From positions 62,001 to 126,000 of the forward strand of contig CAJTYW010000001.1 of assembly GCA_910583995.1 (NCBI GenBank): 64,000 bases of DNA, written 5' to 3'. The position numbers were made by a program, and so were the translations under genes. Source of the DNA: an uncultured Christensenella sp. GTDB lineage: Bacteria; Bacillota; Clostridia; Christensenellales; UBA3700. Positions 34,921-43,847 of this stretch are shown in pieces. Numbering within the stretch: position 1 is the stretch's first letter; every line of letters starts with the position of its first letter. The notes under the pieces were generated by a model. The model was not told the origin of the DNA and ran no database searches. It worked only from the letters and a program-made list of their open reading frames with translations.

Positions 34921-34949
34921 TTGCATTATTTAAAAATATATAGTATACT
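34921..34949 (+). promoter_or_regulatory. Promoter of the CNNM/CorC-type gene
   Basis: TTGCAT (34921-34926), 17-bp spacer, TATACT (34944-34949). A small AAGCAT/ATGCTT hairpin (about 34908-34924) precedes it and may be a weak terminator of the citrate synthase transcript. Confidence 0.65.
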
Positions 34950-35026
34950 CACTTTTATTTTTAAAATATTATACAAAAACAATACCGAAAGGTAAATTTA
35001 TATCATAACAAAAAAAGGAAAAAACT

Positions 35027-36493
35027 ATGTCTCCCCAATGTATAGCTTATATTATTGGAATTATTGTATTGACAGCTTTATCTGCATTTTTTAGTGCAAG
35101 TGAAACTGCCTATAATAGTTTGAACAAAATCAAACTTAAAAACAGAGCAAACGAAGGCTCTAAAGGTGCAAAAAAAGCACTGCTTTTAGTAGATAACTAT
35201 GACAAATTGATTACTACTATTCTTATTGGTAACAATATTGTCAATATTGCAGCTGCAACTATTGCGACTTTGCTTTTTACTGAAATAATCAAGTCAAATG
35301 CTGATTTAGCAGCTACAGTTTCTACTATAGTTGTAACTGTTATCACATTGATATTTGGTGAAATTACTCCAAAAAGCATTGCAAAAGAGTTTGCTGAAAG
35401 TTTTGCAGCAAGAGTTGCAACCATTTTGCAAATTTTGTGCTTGATTTTTACTCCGTTTACTTGGTTATTCTCTTTATGGCAAAAGTTAATGATTAAGATT
35501 TTTAAACCAAATGCCAATGCGGGAATGAGTGAGGCGGAATTGATTACTATGGTTGACGAAGCCACAACAGAAGGTGGTATTGATAAAGACGAAGGTGAGT
35601 TGATTCGTAGTGCAATTGAGTTTAATGAACTTACAGTAAAAGATATTTTTACACCGCGTGTTGATGTAATTGCAGTAGACGTTGATGCAAAAAAAGACGA
35701 ACTACGTGATTTGTTTTTGGAAAATGGTTTTTCAAGATTGCCTGTTTATGAAGAAGATATTGACAATGTTATCGGTATACTTCACGAGAAAGATTTTTAC
35801 AAAAATTACTTTAAAAAAGAATTTGATATTAAAAAATATATGACACAAACAATTTGGGTTACTTTAAACTCAAATTTGTCAAGCGTTTTAAAAATGTTAC
35901 AAAAATCAAAAGCTCATATGGCAGTTGTTTTGGACGAGTATGGTGGTACAGCAGGTATTGTCACACTTGAAGACATTTTGGAAGAACTAGTTGGCGAAAT
36001 TTGGGATGAACACGACGAAATTATTGAAGATATTGTCAAACTTAGTGAAAACGAATATCAAATTACTGGTGGCTGCAATATTGAAGATATGTTTGATGCT
36101 TTAGGTCAAAAATATGATAGTGACGAACTTGAAGTTACTACCGTAAGCGGTTGGATTGTTGACCATTTTGGTTATATTCCTAATATTGACGAGCAATTTG
36201 ATTATAACAATTTGACGATTAAAGTTATCGATGCTGACCCTAAAAAAGTTGAAAAAATATATGTAAAGGAACTTGCAAAAATCGAAGAGGAAGACGATGG
36301 CACTTTCATAGATAAGTTTTTTATGAAGGATAACGACGATAAGGAAGAAGAGAATAAGAAAGCTGAAAAGTTATTCCATAAAGAAGATAAATCAATTGAT
36401 AATAATGATAAAGTAGCCGAAACTACAGAAAAAGTAGTGGACGATACAAAAATTGAATTTGACGATATTGAAATAAACAATATTGAAAAATAA
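35027..36493 (+). CDS. CNNM-family (hemolysin C/CorC-like) CBS-domain membrane protein
   Basis: A 488-residue protein. The N-terminal DUF21/CNNM membrane domain (about 1-175, 3-4 helices; SAFFSASETAYNSLNKIKLK, FGEITPKSIAKE) is followed by two CBS domains (about 200-325; FTPRVDVIAVDVD, DEYGGTAGIVTLEDILEELVGEIWDE), a CorC/HlyC C-terminal domain (about 345-420), then an acidic, Lys-rich tail. Members export or regulate Mg2+ and other divalent cations. Despite the family nickname there is no sign of a toxin. Confidence 0.92.
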   Translation: MSPQCIAYIIGIIVLTALSAFFSASETAYNSLNKIKLKNRANEGSKGAKKALLLVDNYDKLITTILIGNNIVNIAAATIATLLFTEIIKSNADLAATVSTIVVTVITLIFGEITPKSIAKEFAESFAARVATILQILCLIFTPFTWLFSLWQKLMIKIFKPNANAGMSEAELITMVDEATTEGGIDKDEGELIRSAIEFNELTVKDIFTPRVDVIAVDVDAKKDELRDLFLENGFSRLPVYEEDIDNVIGILHEKDFYKNYFKKEFDIKKYMTQTIWVTLNSNLSSVLKMLQKSKAHMAVVLDEYGGTAGIVTLEDILEELVGEIWDEHDEIIEDIVKLSENEYQITGGCNIEDMFDALGQKYDSDELEVTTVSGWIVDHFGYIPNIDEQFDYNNLTIKVIDADPKKVEKIYVKELAKIEEEDDGTFIDKFFMKDNDDKEEENKKAEKLFHKEDKSIDNNDKVAETTEKVVDDTKIEFDDIEINNIEK

Positions 36494-36518
36494 AAATAAA
36501 ATTTAAAGGAAAAAAAGT

Positions 36519-37514
36519 ATGTTAGAGCATATTTATGAGTTTGAAAAAAATTATTTAAGTCCTTATGCTTGTCACACTGTGGACACAAAAGGTAGACAGA
36601 TACCTTTGAGTCAATCTGAGTTAAGAACTGATTTTCAAAGAGACAGAGACAGAATTATTCACAGTAAAGCATTTAGAAGATTAAAGCATAAAACACAAGT
36701 GTTTTTGTCACCAAAAGGCGACCATTACAGAACGCGCCTTACTCATACCTTGGAAGTTATGCAAGTTGCTAGAACTATTGCAAGAGCTTTAAGATTGAAT
36801 GAAGATTTGACAGAGGCAATAAGCTTAGGTCACGATTTAGGACATACTCCTTTTGGGCATAGTGGCGAAAATGTGCTTAACAAATTAAATCCTAATGGCT
36901 TTGAACATAACAAGCATAGCTTAAGAGTTGTAGAATTTTTAGAGAACGATGGAGAAGGTTTAAATTTGACTTTTGAAGTACGCGATGGCATTTTGCATCA
37001 CAAAAAAAGCGGTAAACCATCTACTTTGGAAGGTAAAATTGTGAGTTATGCAGACAGAATTGCATATATGAATCACGATATAGAAGATGCGATTCTTGGT
37101 GGAATTTTGACAGAAAAGGATATACCAAAGTACATAACAGACGTTTTGGGCGATAGTAAAGCAAAAAGAATCAATACTTTAGTTACAGATTTGGTTAATA
37201 ATAGTTACAATCAAAATTTTGTTTGCTATTCTGAAAATATTGAAAAAATGGCAGACGAATTGAGAGACTTTATGTTTAAAAGTGTTTATTTTAATCCTAA
37301 AGCTAAGATTGAAGAGCAAAAAGCCAATCAAATGATTGAATTTTTGTATGACTACTATATGAAAAATATCAATAAATTGCCTGCTTTTTATATTAGCTTG
37401 ATTGAAAAATGGGGCGAAGATAATGCTGTAACAGATTATATTGCCAGTATGACAGATACATTTGCTGTAAAAGCATTTGAAGATTTGTTTGTACCTAACT
37501 GTTGGAATATTTAA
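36519..37514 (+). CDS. Deoxyguanosinetriphosphate triphosphohydrolase-like HD protein
   Basis: A 331-residue cytoplasmic HD-domain dNTPase that removes triphosphate from dNTPs. AAAGG precedes the start. Motifs: DFQRDRDRIIHSKAFRRLKHKTQVF, TRLTHTLEVMQVA (metal His), SLGHDLGHTPFGHSGE (HD) and ADRIAYMNHDIEDAI (distal Asp). Length and motifs match the Firmicutes dgt-like group that sits just before dnaG, as here. Confidence 0.93.
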   Translation: MLEHIYEFEKNYLSPYACHTVDTKGRQIPLSQSELRTDFQRDRDRIIHSKAFRRLKHKTQVFLSPKGDHYRTRLTHTLEVMQVARTIARALRLNEDLTEAISLGHDLGHTPFGHSGENVLNKLNPNGFEHNKHSLRVVEFLENDGEGLNLTFEVRDGILHHKKSGKPSTLEGKIVSYADRIAYMNHDIEDAILGGILTEKDIPKYITDVLGDSKAKRINTLVTDLVNNSYNQNFVCYSENIEKMADELRDFMFKSVYFNPKAKIEEQKANQMIEFLYDYYMKNINKLPAFYISLIEKWGEDNAVTDYIASMTDTFAVKAFEDLFVPNCWNI

Positions 37515-37614
37515 GGTATTATAATATTTATTTTTATAAATATACAATAGATAATTGTTAGATAATTGTTAATTTAATTAAATTTTGACAAAATATAAGT
37601 AATGGGAGTTTAGC

Positions 37615-39426
37615 TTGTATAAGGATTATTCAAGTTTTTTGCAAGAACTTAGGGATAAATCGAATATTATTGATGTTGCTCAAAAATATGTCGACTTAGA
37701 AAAAAAAGGTGGACGTTATTGGGCAAGGTGTCCTATTCATAATGAAAAAACTCCTTCATTTACATTGGACGAAGTTAAAGGCACTTTTTATTGTTTTGGC
37801 TGTCACGCTTCAGGAGATGTTTTTTCTTTTATTGAACAAGTGGAACACGTTGATTTTAAAGAAGCGGTGCAAATACTTGCAAACAGAGCAGGAATGGAAG
37901 TACCATCTTTTAAAAGCGACTATAATAAAGAAAAAAGAGAAGCGGAAAGATTAAAAAAAGAAAGATTGTATGCTTTAATGCGTGATACAGGCATTTATTA
38001 TCACAACAATTTAATGGCTCAAAAAACAGGCGAAGTTGTTGATTATATTAATCACAGAAAACTTACAAGAAACACAATAAAAACTTTTGGTATGGGCTAT
38101 TCTTCAGGTTTTAGTGAGTTAATTGATTTTTTAAGAGAAAAAGGCTATACCGATAGTGAAATGCTTGAGTGTGGTGTTGCCAAAGAAAAAAATGGTAAGC
38201 TATATGATTTTGAAGCTGGAAGATTGATTGTGCCTATTTTTAACAATATGAACAATGTAGTAGCTTTTGGTGGAAGAGTTTTGGGCAGTGCCGATTTTAT
38301 GAAATATAAAAACACTGAAGAAACTTTAATTTTTAAAAAGAGAAATGAACTTTTTGGCGTGCATACACTTAAAAAAGCTAAACTTACTGAAAATTTTAAC
38401 TGCGTAATTGTAGTTGAAGGATATATGGATGTGATAATGCTGCATCAAGCGGGAGTTAAAAATGTTGTTGCATCTATGGGCACAGCTCTTACAAACGAAC
38501 AGGCAAGAATGCTTAAATATTATAATAACAATATATATTTGTGTTATGACGGCGATAATGCAGGACAAAAAGCAACTTATAAAGGTATTGATATTTTAAG
38601 AGATGCAGGGCTTAATGTTAAAGTAATAACTTTGATTGAAGGACTTGACCCTGACGATATTATAAAACAATATGGTGTAAGTAAATTTAGGGAGTTGGTG
38701 GAACAAGCGATTTCACCAAGTGAATATAAAATTCGTGCAGTGGCAAAGCAGTTTGATTTAAGCACTCCTGAAGGGCAAGGTAAGTTTGCGGTAAAAGCAC
38801 TTGAAGTTTTATCTGAGCTTTCCACATTAGTGGAACGAGAGGCTTATATCCCTTTAATTGCAGAGTTAAGTAGTTTATCGGAAAATAGTCTTTCTAAACA
38901 GCTTAATAAAATGGAAGACAATGCAGGCGGATATAAAGAAACTCAAGAGATTGTTGCCGATAAAAATGAAGGCAAATTTAATTTAAAGCCTAGTTACAAT
39001 AAATATTTTAAAGCGGCAAGGTTTTTGTTGTATTCTATATTTAAATATGATGCACTTGATGTTATAAGCGAAGATATTTCACCATATTTAAAAGAAAAAG
39101 AACATATAGCAATATATGATTACGCAAGAGATTTAAAAGCACGAAATATAGCTTTGAATTTAGATTTATTAAACGAAATCGAAGGTAACAGCGAAGCAAA
39201 AGTTATAGCAGAAAGTAAATTTGAAGAAATTCCAAATGACTGCAAAGAGCAAATGCTCAAAGATTGCTTTGTTACTTTGAAAATAGATTTTTTATCTGCA
39301 GAAAGGCAAGAACTAGAAATGCAACTGGCAGATAAAAATCAAGATAACAAAAAAATGCTTCAAAATCAAATTTTGGATATTAATAATCGCATTTTGGGGC
39401 TAAAACGGAGGAAAAATGGAAAATAA
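37615..39426 (+). CDS. dnaG: DNA primase DnaG
   Basis: A 603-residue primase making RNA primers at the replication fork. The start is TTG 37615 with GGGAG upstream. N-terminal CHC2 zinc finger (CPIHNEKTPSF... FYCFGCHASGD), RNA-polymerase domain, TOPRIM motifs (VVVEGYMDVIMLHQAG, CYDGDNAGQKA) and a helical C-terminal helicase-binding part. Overlaps rpoD by 11 bp. The dnaG-rpoD pair is the classical macromolecular-synthesis operon without rpsU. Confidence 0.97.
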   Translation: MYKDYSSFLQELRDKSNIIDVAQKYVDLEKKGGRYWARCPIHNEKTPSFTLDEVKGTFYCFGCHASGDVFSFIEQVEHVDFKEAVQILANRAGMEVPSFKSDYNKEKREAERLKKERLYALMRDTGIYYHNNLMAQKTGEVVDYINHRKLTRNTIKTFGMGYSSGFSELIDFLREKGYTDSEMLECGVAKEKNGKLYDFEAGRLIVPIFNNMNNVVAFGGRVLGSADFMKYKNTEETLIFKKRNELFGVHTLKKAKLTENFNCVIVVEGYMDVIMLHQAGVKNVVASMGTALTNEQARMLKYYNNNIYLCYDGDNAGQKATYKGIDILRDAGLNVKVITLIEGLDPDDIIKQYGVSKFRELVEQAISPSEYKIRAVAKQFDLSTPEGQGKFAVKALEVLSELSTLVEREAYIPLIAELSSLSENSLSKQLNKMEDNAGGYKETQEIVADKNEGKFNLKPSYNKYFKAARFLLYSIFKYDALDVISEDISPYLKEKEHIAIYDYARDLKARNIALNLDLLNEIEGNSEAKVIAESKFEEIPNDCKEQMLKDCFVTLKIDFLSAERQELEMQLADKNQDNKKMLQNQILDINNRILGLKRRKNGK

Positions 39427-40513
39427 AGAGAAATCAACTCGCAAAACAAAAGAAGACAAATTTACTCAAGCATTAAATAGCTTGATTGATTTAGGTAAAA
39501 GTAAGAAAAACAAAGTTTCTAGTGACGAAGTTTTGGCAAAAGTCGAAAAATTACTTTTAGATGCCGAAGATATGGAAGAAATGTACACCAAATTGAGTGA
39601 AGCAGGCATTACTGTTGAAGAGTTAACTCTTGAAGAAAAAGTTTCTCTTGACAAGATAATGGGCGATGGTAGTACAGATGACTCTGTTAAAATGTATCTT
39701 AAAGATATTGGTTCAGTGCCATTGCTTACAAGTGAAGAAGAAGTGGAACTTGCTAAAATGATGACAAGTGATAACCCTAAAGATAGCGAATATGCAAAAA
39801 ACAGACTTAGTGAAGCAAACCTACGACTTGTTGTAAGTATTGCAAAAAGATATGTAGGTAGGGGTATGCAATTTCTTGATTTAATACAAGAAGGTAACTT
39901 GGGTCTATTGAAAGCAGTTGAAAAGTTTGACTATACAAGAGGCTTTAAATTTTCTACTTATGCTACTTGGTGGATTAGACAATCAATAACAAGAGCTATT
40001 GCTGACCAAGCTAGAACTATAAGAATACCAGTGCATATGGTGGAGACAATCAACAAAACAAACCGTGTTGCTCGTACATTATTGCAAGAGTTTGGAAGAG
40101 AGCCTAGTACTGCTGAAATTGGTGAGAGAATGGGGCTTCCAGAAGAAAAAGTTGCCGAAATTTTAAAAATCGGACAAGACCCTGTTTCTTTGGAAACACC
40201 AATCGGTGAGGAAGAAGATAGCCATTTGGGTGATTTTATAGTTGATACAACTGCAACATCTCCAAGTGAATCGGCAGAGTCTAAAATGCTTAGAGAGCAA
40301 TTGCTTCAAGTATTGAACACTTTGACACCACGTGAAAATGAAGTTTTAAGAAAAAGATATGGCTTAGATGACAATAGACCAAAGACTTTGGAAGAAGTTG
40401 GCCGTGAATTTAATGTTACTCGTGAGCGTATAAGACAAATTGAAGCAAAAGCTTTGAGAAAATTAAGACACCCAAGCCGTACTAAAAAACTAAAGGATTA
40501 TATGAACAGATGA
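39416..40513 (+). CDS. rpoD: Primary sigma factor RpoD (SigA)
   Basis: A 365-residue housekeeping sigma-70 factor. CGGAGG lies 4 nt before the ATG, inside the end of dnaG. Region 1.1-like N-terminus, then region 1.2-2 (DSVKMYLKDIGSVPLLTSEEE, YVGRGMQFLDLIQEGNLGLLKAVEKFDYTRGFKFSTYATWWIRQ in successive blocks), region 3, and region 4 with the helix-turn-helix TLEEVGREFNVTRERIRQIE. It should recognise the TTGACA/TATAAT promoters found throughout the window. Stop overlaps trmK (ATGA). Confidence 0.98.
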   Translation: MENKEKSTRKTKEDKFTQALNSLIDLGKSKKNKVSSDEVLAKVEKLLLDAEDMEEMYTKLSEAGITVEELTLEEKVSLDKIMGDGSTDDSVKMYLKDIGSVPLLTSEEEVELAKMMTSDNPKDSEYAKNRLSEANLRLVVSIAKRYVGRGMQFLDLIQEGNLGLLKAVEKFDYTRGFKFSTYATWWIRQSITRAIADQARTIRIPVHMVETINKTNRVARTLLQEFGREPSTAEIGERMGLPEEKVAEILKIGQDPVSLETPIGEEEDSHLGDFIVDTTATSPSESAESKMLREQLLQVLNTLTPRENEVLRKRYGLDDNRPKTLEEVGREFNVTRERIRQIEAKALRKLRHPSRTKKLKDYMNR

Positions 40514-41139
40514 AGCTGGATAAGCGAATGAGTGCTATTTACTCAGAAATTCCTGCTTGCAAAAATCTTGCGGATATTGGGGCTGACCACGGCTATATTA
40601 GCATTAATTATGCAATTAATAATGCAAATAGCCTTGTTGTTGCCAGTGATATTAGTGCAAAAAGTGTAGAAAAGGCGAAAATTACTGCAGCAAAATATAA
40701 TCTTTCAAATTATAAAACCACTGTAGGCGACGGCCTTGAACCTATAAAAGATTTTGATATTGATGTTGTGTTAATATCAGGTATGGGCGGAGAAGAAATA
40801 ATAAAGATTTTGGAAAACTCCAAAATATATTCATTATATATTTTATCTCCGCAAAAAAATGCCGATAAAGTCAGAAAATTTTTAAGCGAAAAGGATTTAT
40901 GTCCTATAAAAGACTATAAAGTTTTGTCAGAGAGCAAATTTTATGATATCATTGTATGCACAAGTGGTGTATATAAGCCTACTGAATTTGAATTGAATTT
41001 TGGAAAAGGTGAAGGTGACGATTTTAAATTGTTTTCAAGCTTAACAATTAAAAATTTAAAGGAATTATTAGAAGTTGCAAATGATAAGGCAAAAGACGCA
41101 CTTTTACATAAGTTGCAGCTATTAGAAGGTGCAAAATAA
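40510..41139 (+). CDS. trmK: tRNA (adenine22-N1)-methyltransferase TrmK
   Basis: A 209-residue SAM-dependent methyltransferase modifying A22 of tRNAs. SAM motif ADIGADHGYISI near residue 20, VVASDIS and VLISGMGGEEIIKILE are typical of the TrmK/YqfN family. It is followed by a small C-terminal helical part. ATGA overlap with rpoD, and rpoD-trmK-nif3 is the standard Firmicutes order, supporting the call. Confidence 0.94.
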   Translation: MKLDKRMSAIYSEIPACKNLADIGADHGYISINYAINNANSLVVASDISAKSVEKAKITAAKYNLSNYKTTVGDGLEPIKDFDIDVVLISGMGGEEIIKILENSKIYSLYILSPQKNADKVRKFLSEKDLCPIKDYKVLSESKFYDIIVCTSGVYKPTEFELNFGKGEGDDFKLFSSLTIKNLKELLEVANDKAKDALLHKLQLLEGAK

Positions 41140-41212
41140 TTAAAATTTGTGTTTTGCTTTATACGATTTTATTGTTTTAATATAATAAAATTACATATTA
41201 CGGAGCGGGTAA

Positions 41213-41965
41213 ATGAGAGTTTGTGAAATTGCGGAAATTATAGAAAAAATCGCACCAGTAACACTTGCTGAAGAATGGGACAATGTAGGACTTTTAGTAG
41301 GCGATTATAGTATGCAGGTGAGTGGAATTGTAATTGCACTTGATTTAACAGATAGCGTTATAAATGAGTGTATAGCAAAAAAATGTAATTTGATAATTAC
41401 TCATCACCCTGCAATTTTTGATAAACTAGATAGTTTAGTAATAACTGATTATACAAGCAATTTGATTATTAAATGTATACAAAATAACATTAATGTTTAT
41501 TCCGCTCATACTAATATGGATATGTCTGACAAGGGTATTAACTTTGAAATGGCAAAGTTACTTGGAGTTAAACCAAATACTTTTTTAAGCGATGGTTTAG
41601 GCGTTTATGGTGAATATGATGGCAGTTTAGCCAAGTTGTTGCTAGAAATTCAAAAAATTACAAAAGAAAATGAGCCTAAAATTTATAAGTCTTTGTCTAG
41701 CAAAGATGCGGAAAAACATAAAATTGCCTATATAGGTGGCTCAGGTGGACGCATAGAAGAAATTGTATCTAAAGCAAAAGAATTGGGGATAACAACAATC
41801 ATATCAAGTGAATTTAAGCATAATATTTTGCTTGAGCTAGTCGCACAAAATGTAAATATTATTCAAATAGGACATTTTGAAAGTGAGATTATTTTTGTTG
41901 ATATAATTTATAATTTATTAAAGAGTAAAACCGACAACATATATAAGTATGTCGATTTTAAATAA
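41213..41965 (+). CDS. NIF3-family dinuclear metal protein
   Basis: A 250-residue Nif3-like protein (GTP cyclohydrolase 1 type 2 homologue). Metal ligands: LIITHHPAIF, YSAHTNMD and the C-terminal IQIGHFESE; the N-terminal EEWDNVGLLVGD is a family signature. It is the short form without the PII-like insertion. Enzyme activity in bacteria is not settled. GGAGCGGG precedes the start; trmK and the zinc-ribbon gene flank it as in many Firmicutes. Confidence 0.92.
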   Translation: MRVCEIAEIIEKIAPVTLAEEWDNVGLLVGDYSMQVSGIVIALDLTDSVINECIAKKCNLIITHHPAIFDKLDSLVITDYTSNLIIKCIQNNINVYSAHTNMDMSDKGINFEMAKLLGVKPNTFLSDGLGVYGEYDGSLAKLLLEIQKITKENEPKIYKSLSSKDAEKHKIAYIGGSGGRIEEIVSKAKELGITTIISSEFKHNILLELVAQNVNIIQIGHFESEIIFVDIIYNLLKSKTDNIYKYVDFK

Positions 41966-41976
41966 GGAGGTTTTGT

Positions 41977-42684
41977 ATGAATTTACAAAAAATATTATCA
42001 TATCAAGAGATTGATAAAAAAGTATATGCTTGCGAAATGGAGTTAAAGCAAAGCAAGACTGCACAAGAATATGCAAAAGCAATGACTATGTACAAAGCAA
42101 AAACTGAAGATATGATGAAAAAAATCAGGGAAGCAGATGAGATTGCTGTATTAGTTGAAAGATATAAACAAACATATAAAAACATTTTTGAAGAAATTAA
42201 TGGTTTGAGTGATGTGTTGGAATCTTTTGAAGAATTAAAAGAAATTGATAAATACGAGAAGAAAATTGCTCAATTTCAAAAAGAATTACTTAATATTGAA
42301 AGAGAACTTACAAGACTTTCAAAAAAAATGGACGAGTGCATTGAGATAAGTAAAAAGTCTTTGGAGCAACTAAAACAACTTGAAGAAATAATTATGCGTA
42401 GTAAATTTATTATGCAAAAAATGAAAGCAGAAGTTGAAGAAAAAGCAAAAACACATCTATTAGAACTTAAAAAATTACAAGCTGAGCTACCACCTAATTT
42501 GATAGCTAAATACAACGAGATAAGGAAAAACAAAAAGATGCCAGTTTTAGTTCCTGCATCAGAAAATTATAAGGCTTGTTTGGGTTGTGGAATGGATATT
42601 TCAAGTGACCTTTCTATTAAGCTACAAGGCGGACAAATTGTAGAGTGTCCTAACTGCGGAAGATTGATTTATAACGAAAAATAA
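41977..42684 (+). CDS. Coiled-coil protein with C-terminal C4 zinc ribbon
   Basis: A 235-residue protein. Residues about 10-165 are a long charged coiled coil; the C-terminal about 45 residues hold a C4 zinc ribbon (CLGCGMD ... VECPNCGR). This layout is the C4-type zinc-ribbon/DUF164-like family found next to nif3 in many bacteria. It may bind nucleic acid or protein; the exact role is unknown. AAGGAGG precedes the ATG, 11 bp after the nif3 stop, so they are co-translated from one mRNA. Confidence 0.88.
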   Translation: MNLQKILSYQEIDKKVYACEMELKQSKTAQEYAKAMTMYKAKTEDMMKKIREADEIAVLVERYKQTYKNIFEEINGLSDVLESFEELKEIDKYEKKIAQFQKELLNIERELTRLSKKMDECIEISKKSLEQLKQLEEIIMRSKFIMQKMKAEVEEKAKTHLLELKKLQAELPPNLIAKYNEIRKNKKMPVLVPASENYKACLGCGMDISSDLSIKLQGGQIVECPNCGRLIYNEK

Positions 42685-42798
42685 TTAATTAAGGTACGAT
42701 TTTCGTAAGGTTTTTTGTGATTTTACAATTACAATTTAAAATAAACAAAATCGTATTCAAAGTGAAAAATTATAAATAGTTTGATACAAAATTAATAA

Positions 42799-42840
42799 TA
42801 AACACCTGTTTGATAAAATCAAATCGGGTGTTTTTATTTT
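42799..42840 (+). terminator. Intrinsic terminator after the zinc-ribbon gene
   Basis: AACACCTGTTTGAT (42801-42814) pairs with ATCAAATCGGGTGTT, followed by a T run. It ends inside the last codons of the minus-strand 24-residue ORF, so it separates converging transcripts. Confidence 0.85.
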
Positions 42841-42908
42841 TTTAAAACATCAACCATTTCTATTGTAGTAATTACACCTAAAATAACCAGATAAATAATA
42901 AGCTTCAT
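42834..42908 (-). CDS. Tiny 24-residue hydrophobic peptide ORF
   Basis: Minus-strand ORF with AGGAG 6 nt before the ATG. The product is 24 residues: a hydrophobic stretch (MKLIIYLVILGVITTIEM) long enough for one membrane helix, then a charged VDVLKK end. It lies 62 bp downstream of the Asn/Met-rich gene and may share its transcript. Tiny single-helix proteins are common among sporulation and stress genes; function unknown. Confidence 0.5.
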   Translation of the reverse strand: MKLIIYLVILGVITTIEMVDVLKK

Positions 42909-42970
42909 AAAATTACTCCTAAAAAGCAAAATGTAATTTTAAAACTTTTTTACAACAAACATAAGTTATG

Positions 42971-43261
42971 TCAGTTGATATTTTCCGCATTTTTTATAAT
43001 GTGATAAAGTTCAGAATTGACATTTTTTTTGTCGGATATTTTATTGCTTACGTATGTATTTTTTCCTGTAACAGGAGTATTATTTGGGGTAGTGTTGTTA
43101 TTGTTAAACATTTGCATAAGTCCTGTTAGCATAGACGGATTGCTGCCCATCATACTAAAAAGTGGATTGTTTTGCATATTGTTATTTGAGTTGTCATTGT
43201 TTTGATTGTTTGGGAAATTCATATTGCCAAACATATTCATAAGCATTTGCGGGTCAAACAT
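42971..43261 (-). CDS. Asn/Met-rich small protein, probably sporulation-linked
   Basis: A 96-residue, low-complexity protein (MFDPQMLMNMFGNMNFPNN... then runs of Asn) with a more ordered, Lys-rich C-terminus. AAGGAGA precedes the start. No known family is recognised. It diverges from the 103-residue gene at 43334, and the shared spacer carries mirror-image sigma-K-like promoters, so late mother-cell expression and a spore-coat role are inferred. Confidence 0.75.
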   Translation of the reverse strand: MFDPQMLMNMFGNMNFPNNQNNDNSNNNMQNNPLFSMMGSNPSMLTGLMQMFNNNNTTPNNTPVTGKNTYVSNKISDKKNVNSELYHIIKNAENIN

Positions 43262-43285
43262 AATATTCTCCTTATATTCACATTA

Positions 43286-43313
43286 TATTATATGCAGTCA
43301 TATAATAGTTAGT
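43286..43313. promoter_or_regulatory. Divergent mirror-image sigma-K/E-like promoters
   Basis: Plus strand: AC (43280-43281), 17 bp, CATATAATA (43299-43307). Minus strand: AC (43313-43312), 17 bp, CATATAATA (43294-43286). Both fit the Bacillus sigma-K pattern AC-N16/17-CATAnnnTA. The two -10 boxes form a 20-bp inverted repeat (ATTATATG-CAGT-CATATAAT, 43287-43306). Confidence 0.5.
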
Positions 43314-43333
43314 GATTAAAGGAGGCGGATATT

Positions 43334-43645
43334 ATGAGTAAAAATGTTAGAAATTTCAAGGGATATAATAACAAAAGTGGTAGCGTTAACAATGGTAACA
43401 AAAACCAAGGTAGCTCAAATTACACAAGAGCGGATGCAGAACAAGATGTGCAAAGCCAATTTAACAAGTATAGCGGGTACTCAGAAAATCAATTGATTGA
43501 CGAGTTTTACAAGGAAGTTTACAAGCAAAAACAAATGGGAAATTTAAGCCCTGAAATGCTGGAGAATTTTTATAATATGATGTCACCTAATATGTCACCC
43601 GCACAAAAGAAAAAAATGAAGGCATTAATTGATAGTATTAAGTAA
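43334..43645 (+). CDS. Small hydrophilic protein, probably sporulation-linked
   Basis: A 103-residue protein with AAAGGAGGCGG ahead of the ATG. The N-terminal half is Asn/Ser/Gly-rich and probably disordered. The C-terminal half is ordered and Met-rich (DEFYKEVYKQKQMGNLSPEMLENFYNMMSPNMSPAQKKKM, in blocks) and looks like a short helical domain. No family is recognised with certainty. Divergent from the Asn/Met-rich gene and sharing its sigma-K-like control region. Confidence 0.78.
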   Translation: MSKNVRNFKGYNNKSGSVNNGNKNQGSSNYTRADAEQDVQSQFNKYSGYSENQLIDEFYKEVYKQKQMGNLSPEMLENFYNMMSPNMSPAQKKKMKALIDSIK

Positions 43646-43707
43646 TTTATTATAAAAATAAAATGTATTATTAAATTACTTTTTTCTATTTACAAAAATT
43701 TAAAAAT

Positions 43708-43767
43708 GTGGTAAAATATTTTTTGTTGAGCAAAGGTTGTTGCGACAATTAATTTTACCACTTTTTT
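43708..43767 (+). terminator. Terminator-like hairpin with structured loop upstream of smc
   Basis: GTGGTAAAAT (43708-43717) and ATTTTACCAC (43752-43761) are perfect complements followed by TTTTTT. The loop is 34 nt, unusually large for a plain terminator, and contains GTTG/CGAC-type pairing. It may end the 43334 transcript or act in the smc leader. Confidence 0.6.
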
Positions 43768-43847
43768 ATTTTTATTTTAGGTAAAAAATAATGTAAAATT
43801 TAATATGCAATAAACTTAGCATTAATTAATTGCGTGAGGTAATACAA

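Noticed and set aside
35027..36493. Hemolysin
   Set aside because: The family name HlyC/CorC is historical; the CNNM plus CBS architecture indicates a divalent-cation transporter or regulator.
37585..37614. TTGACA 30 bp before dnaG as a promoter
   Set aside because: No -10 box follows at 16-18 bp and the ribosome binding site would overlap it.
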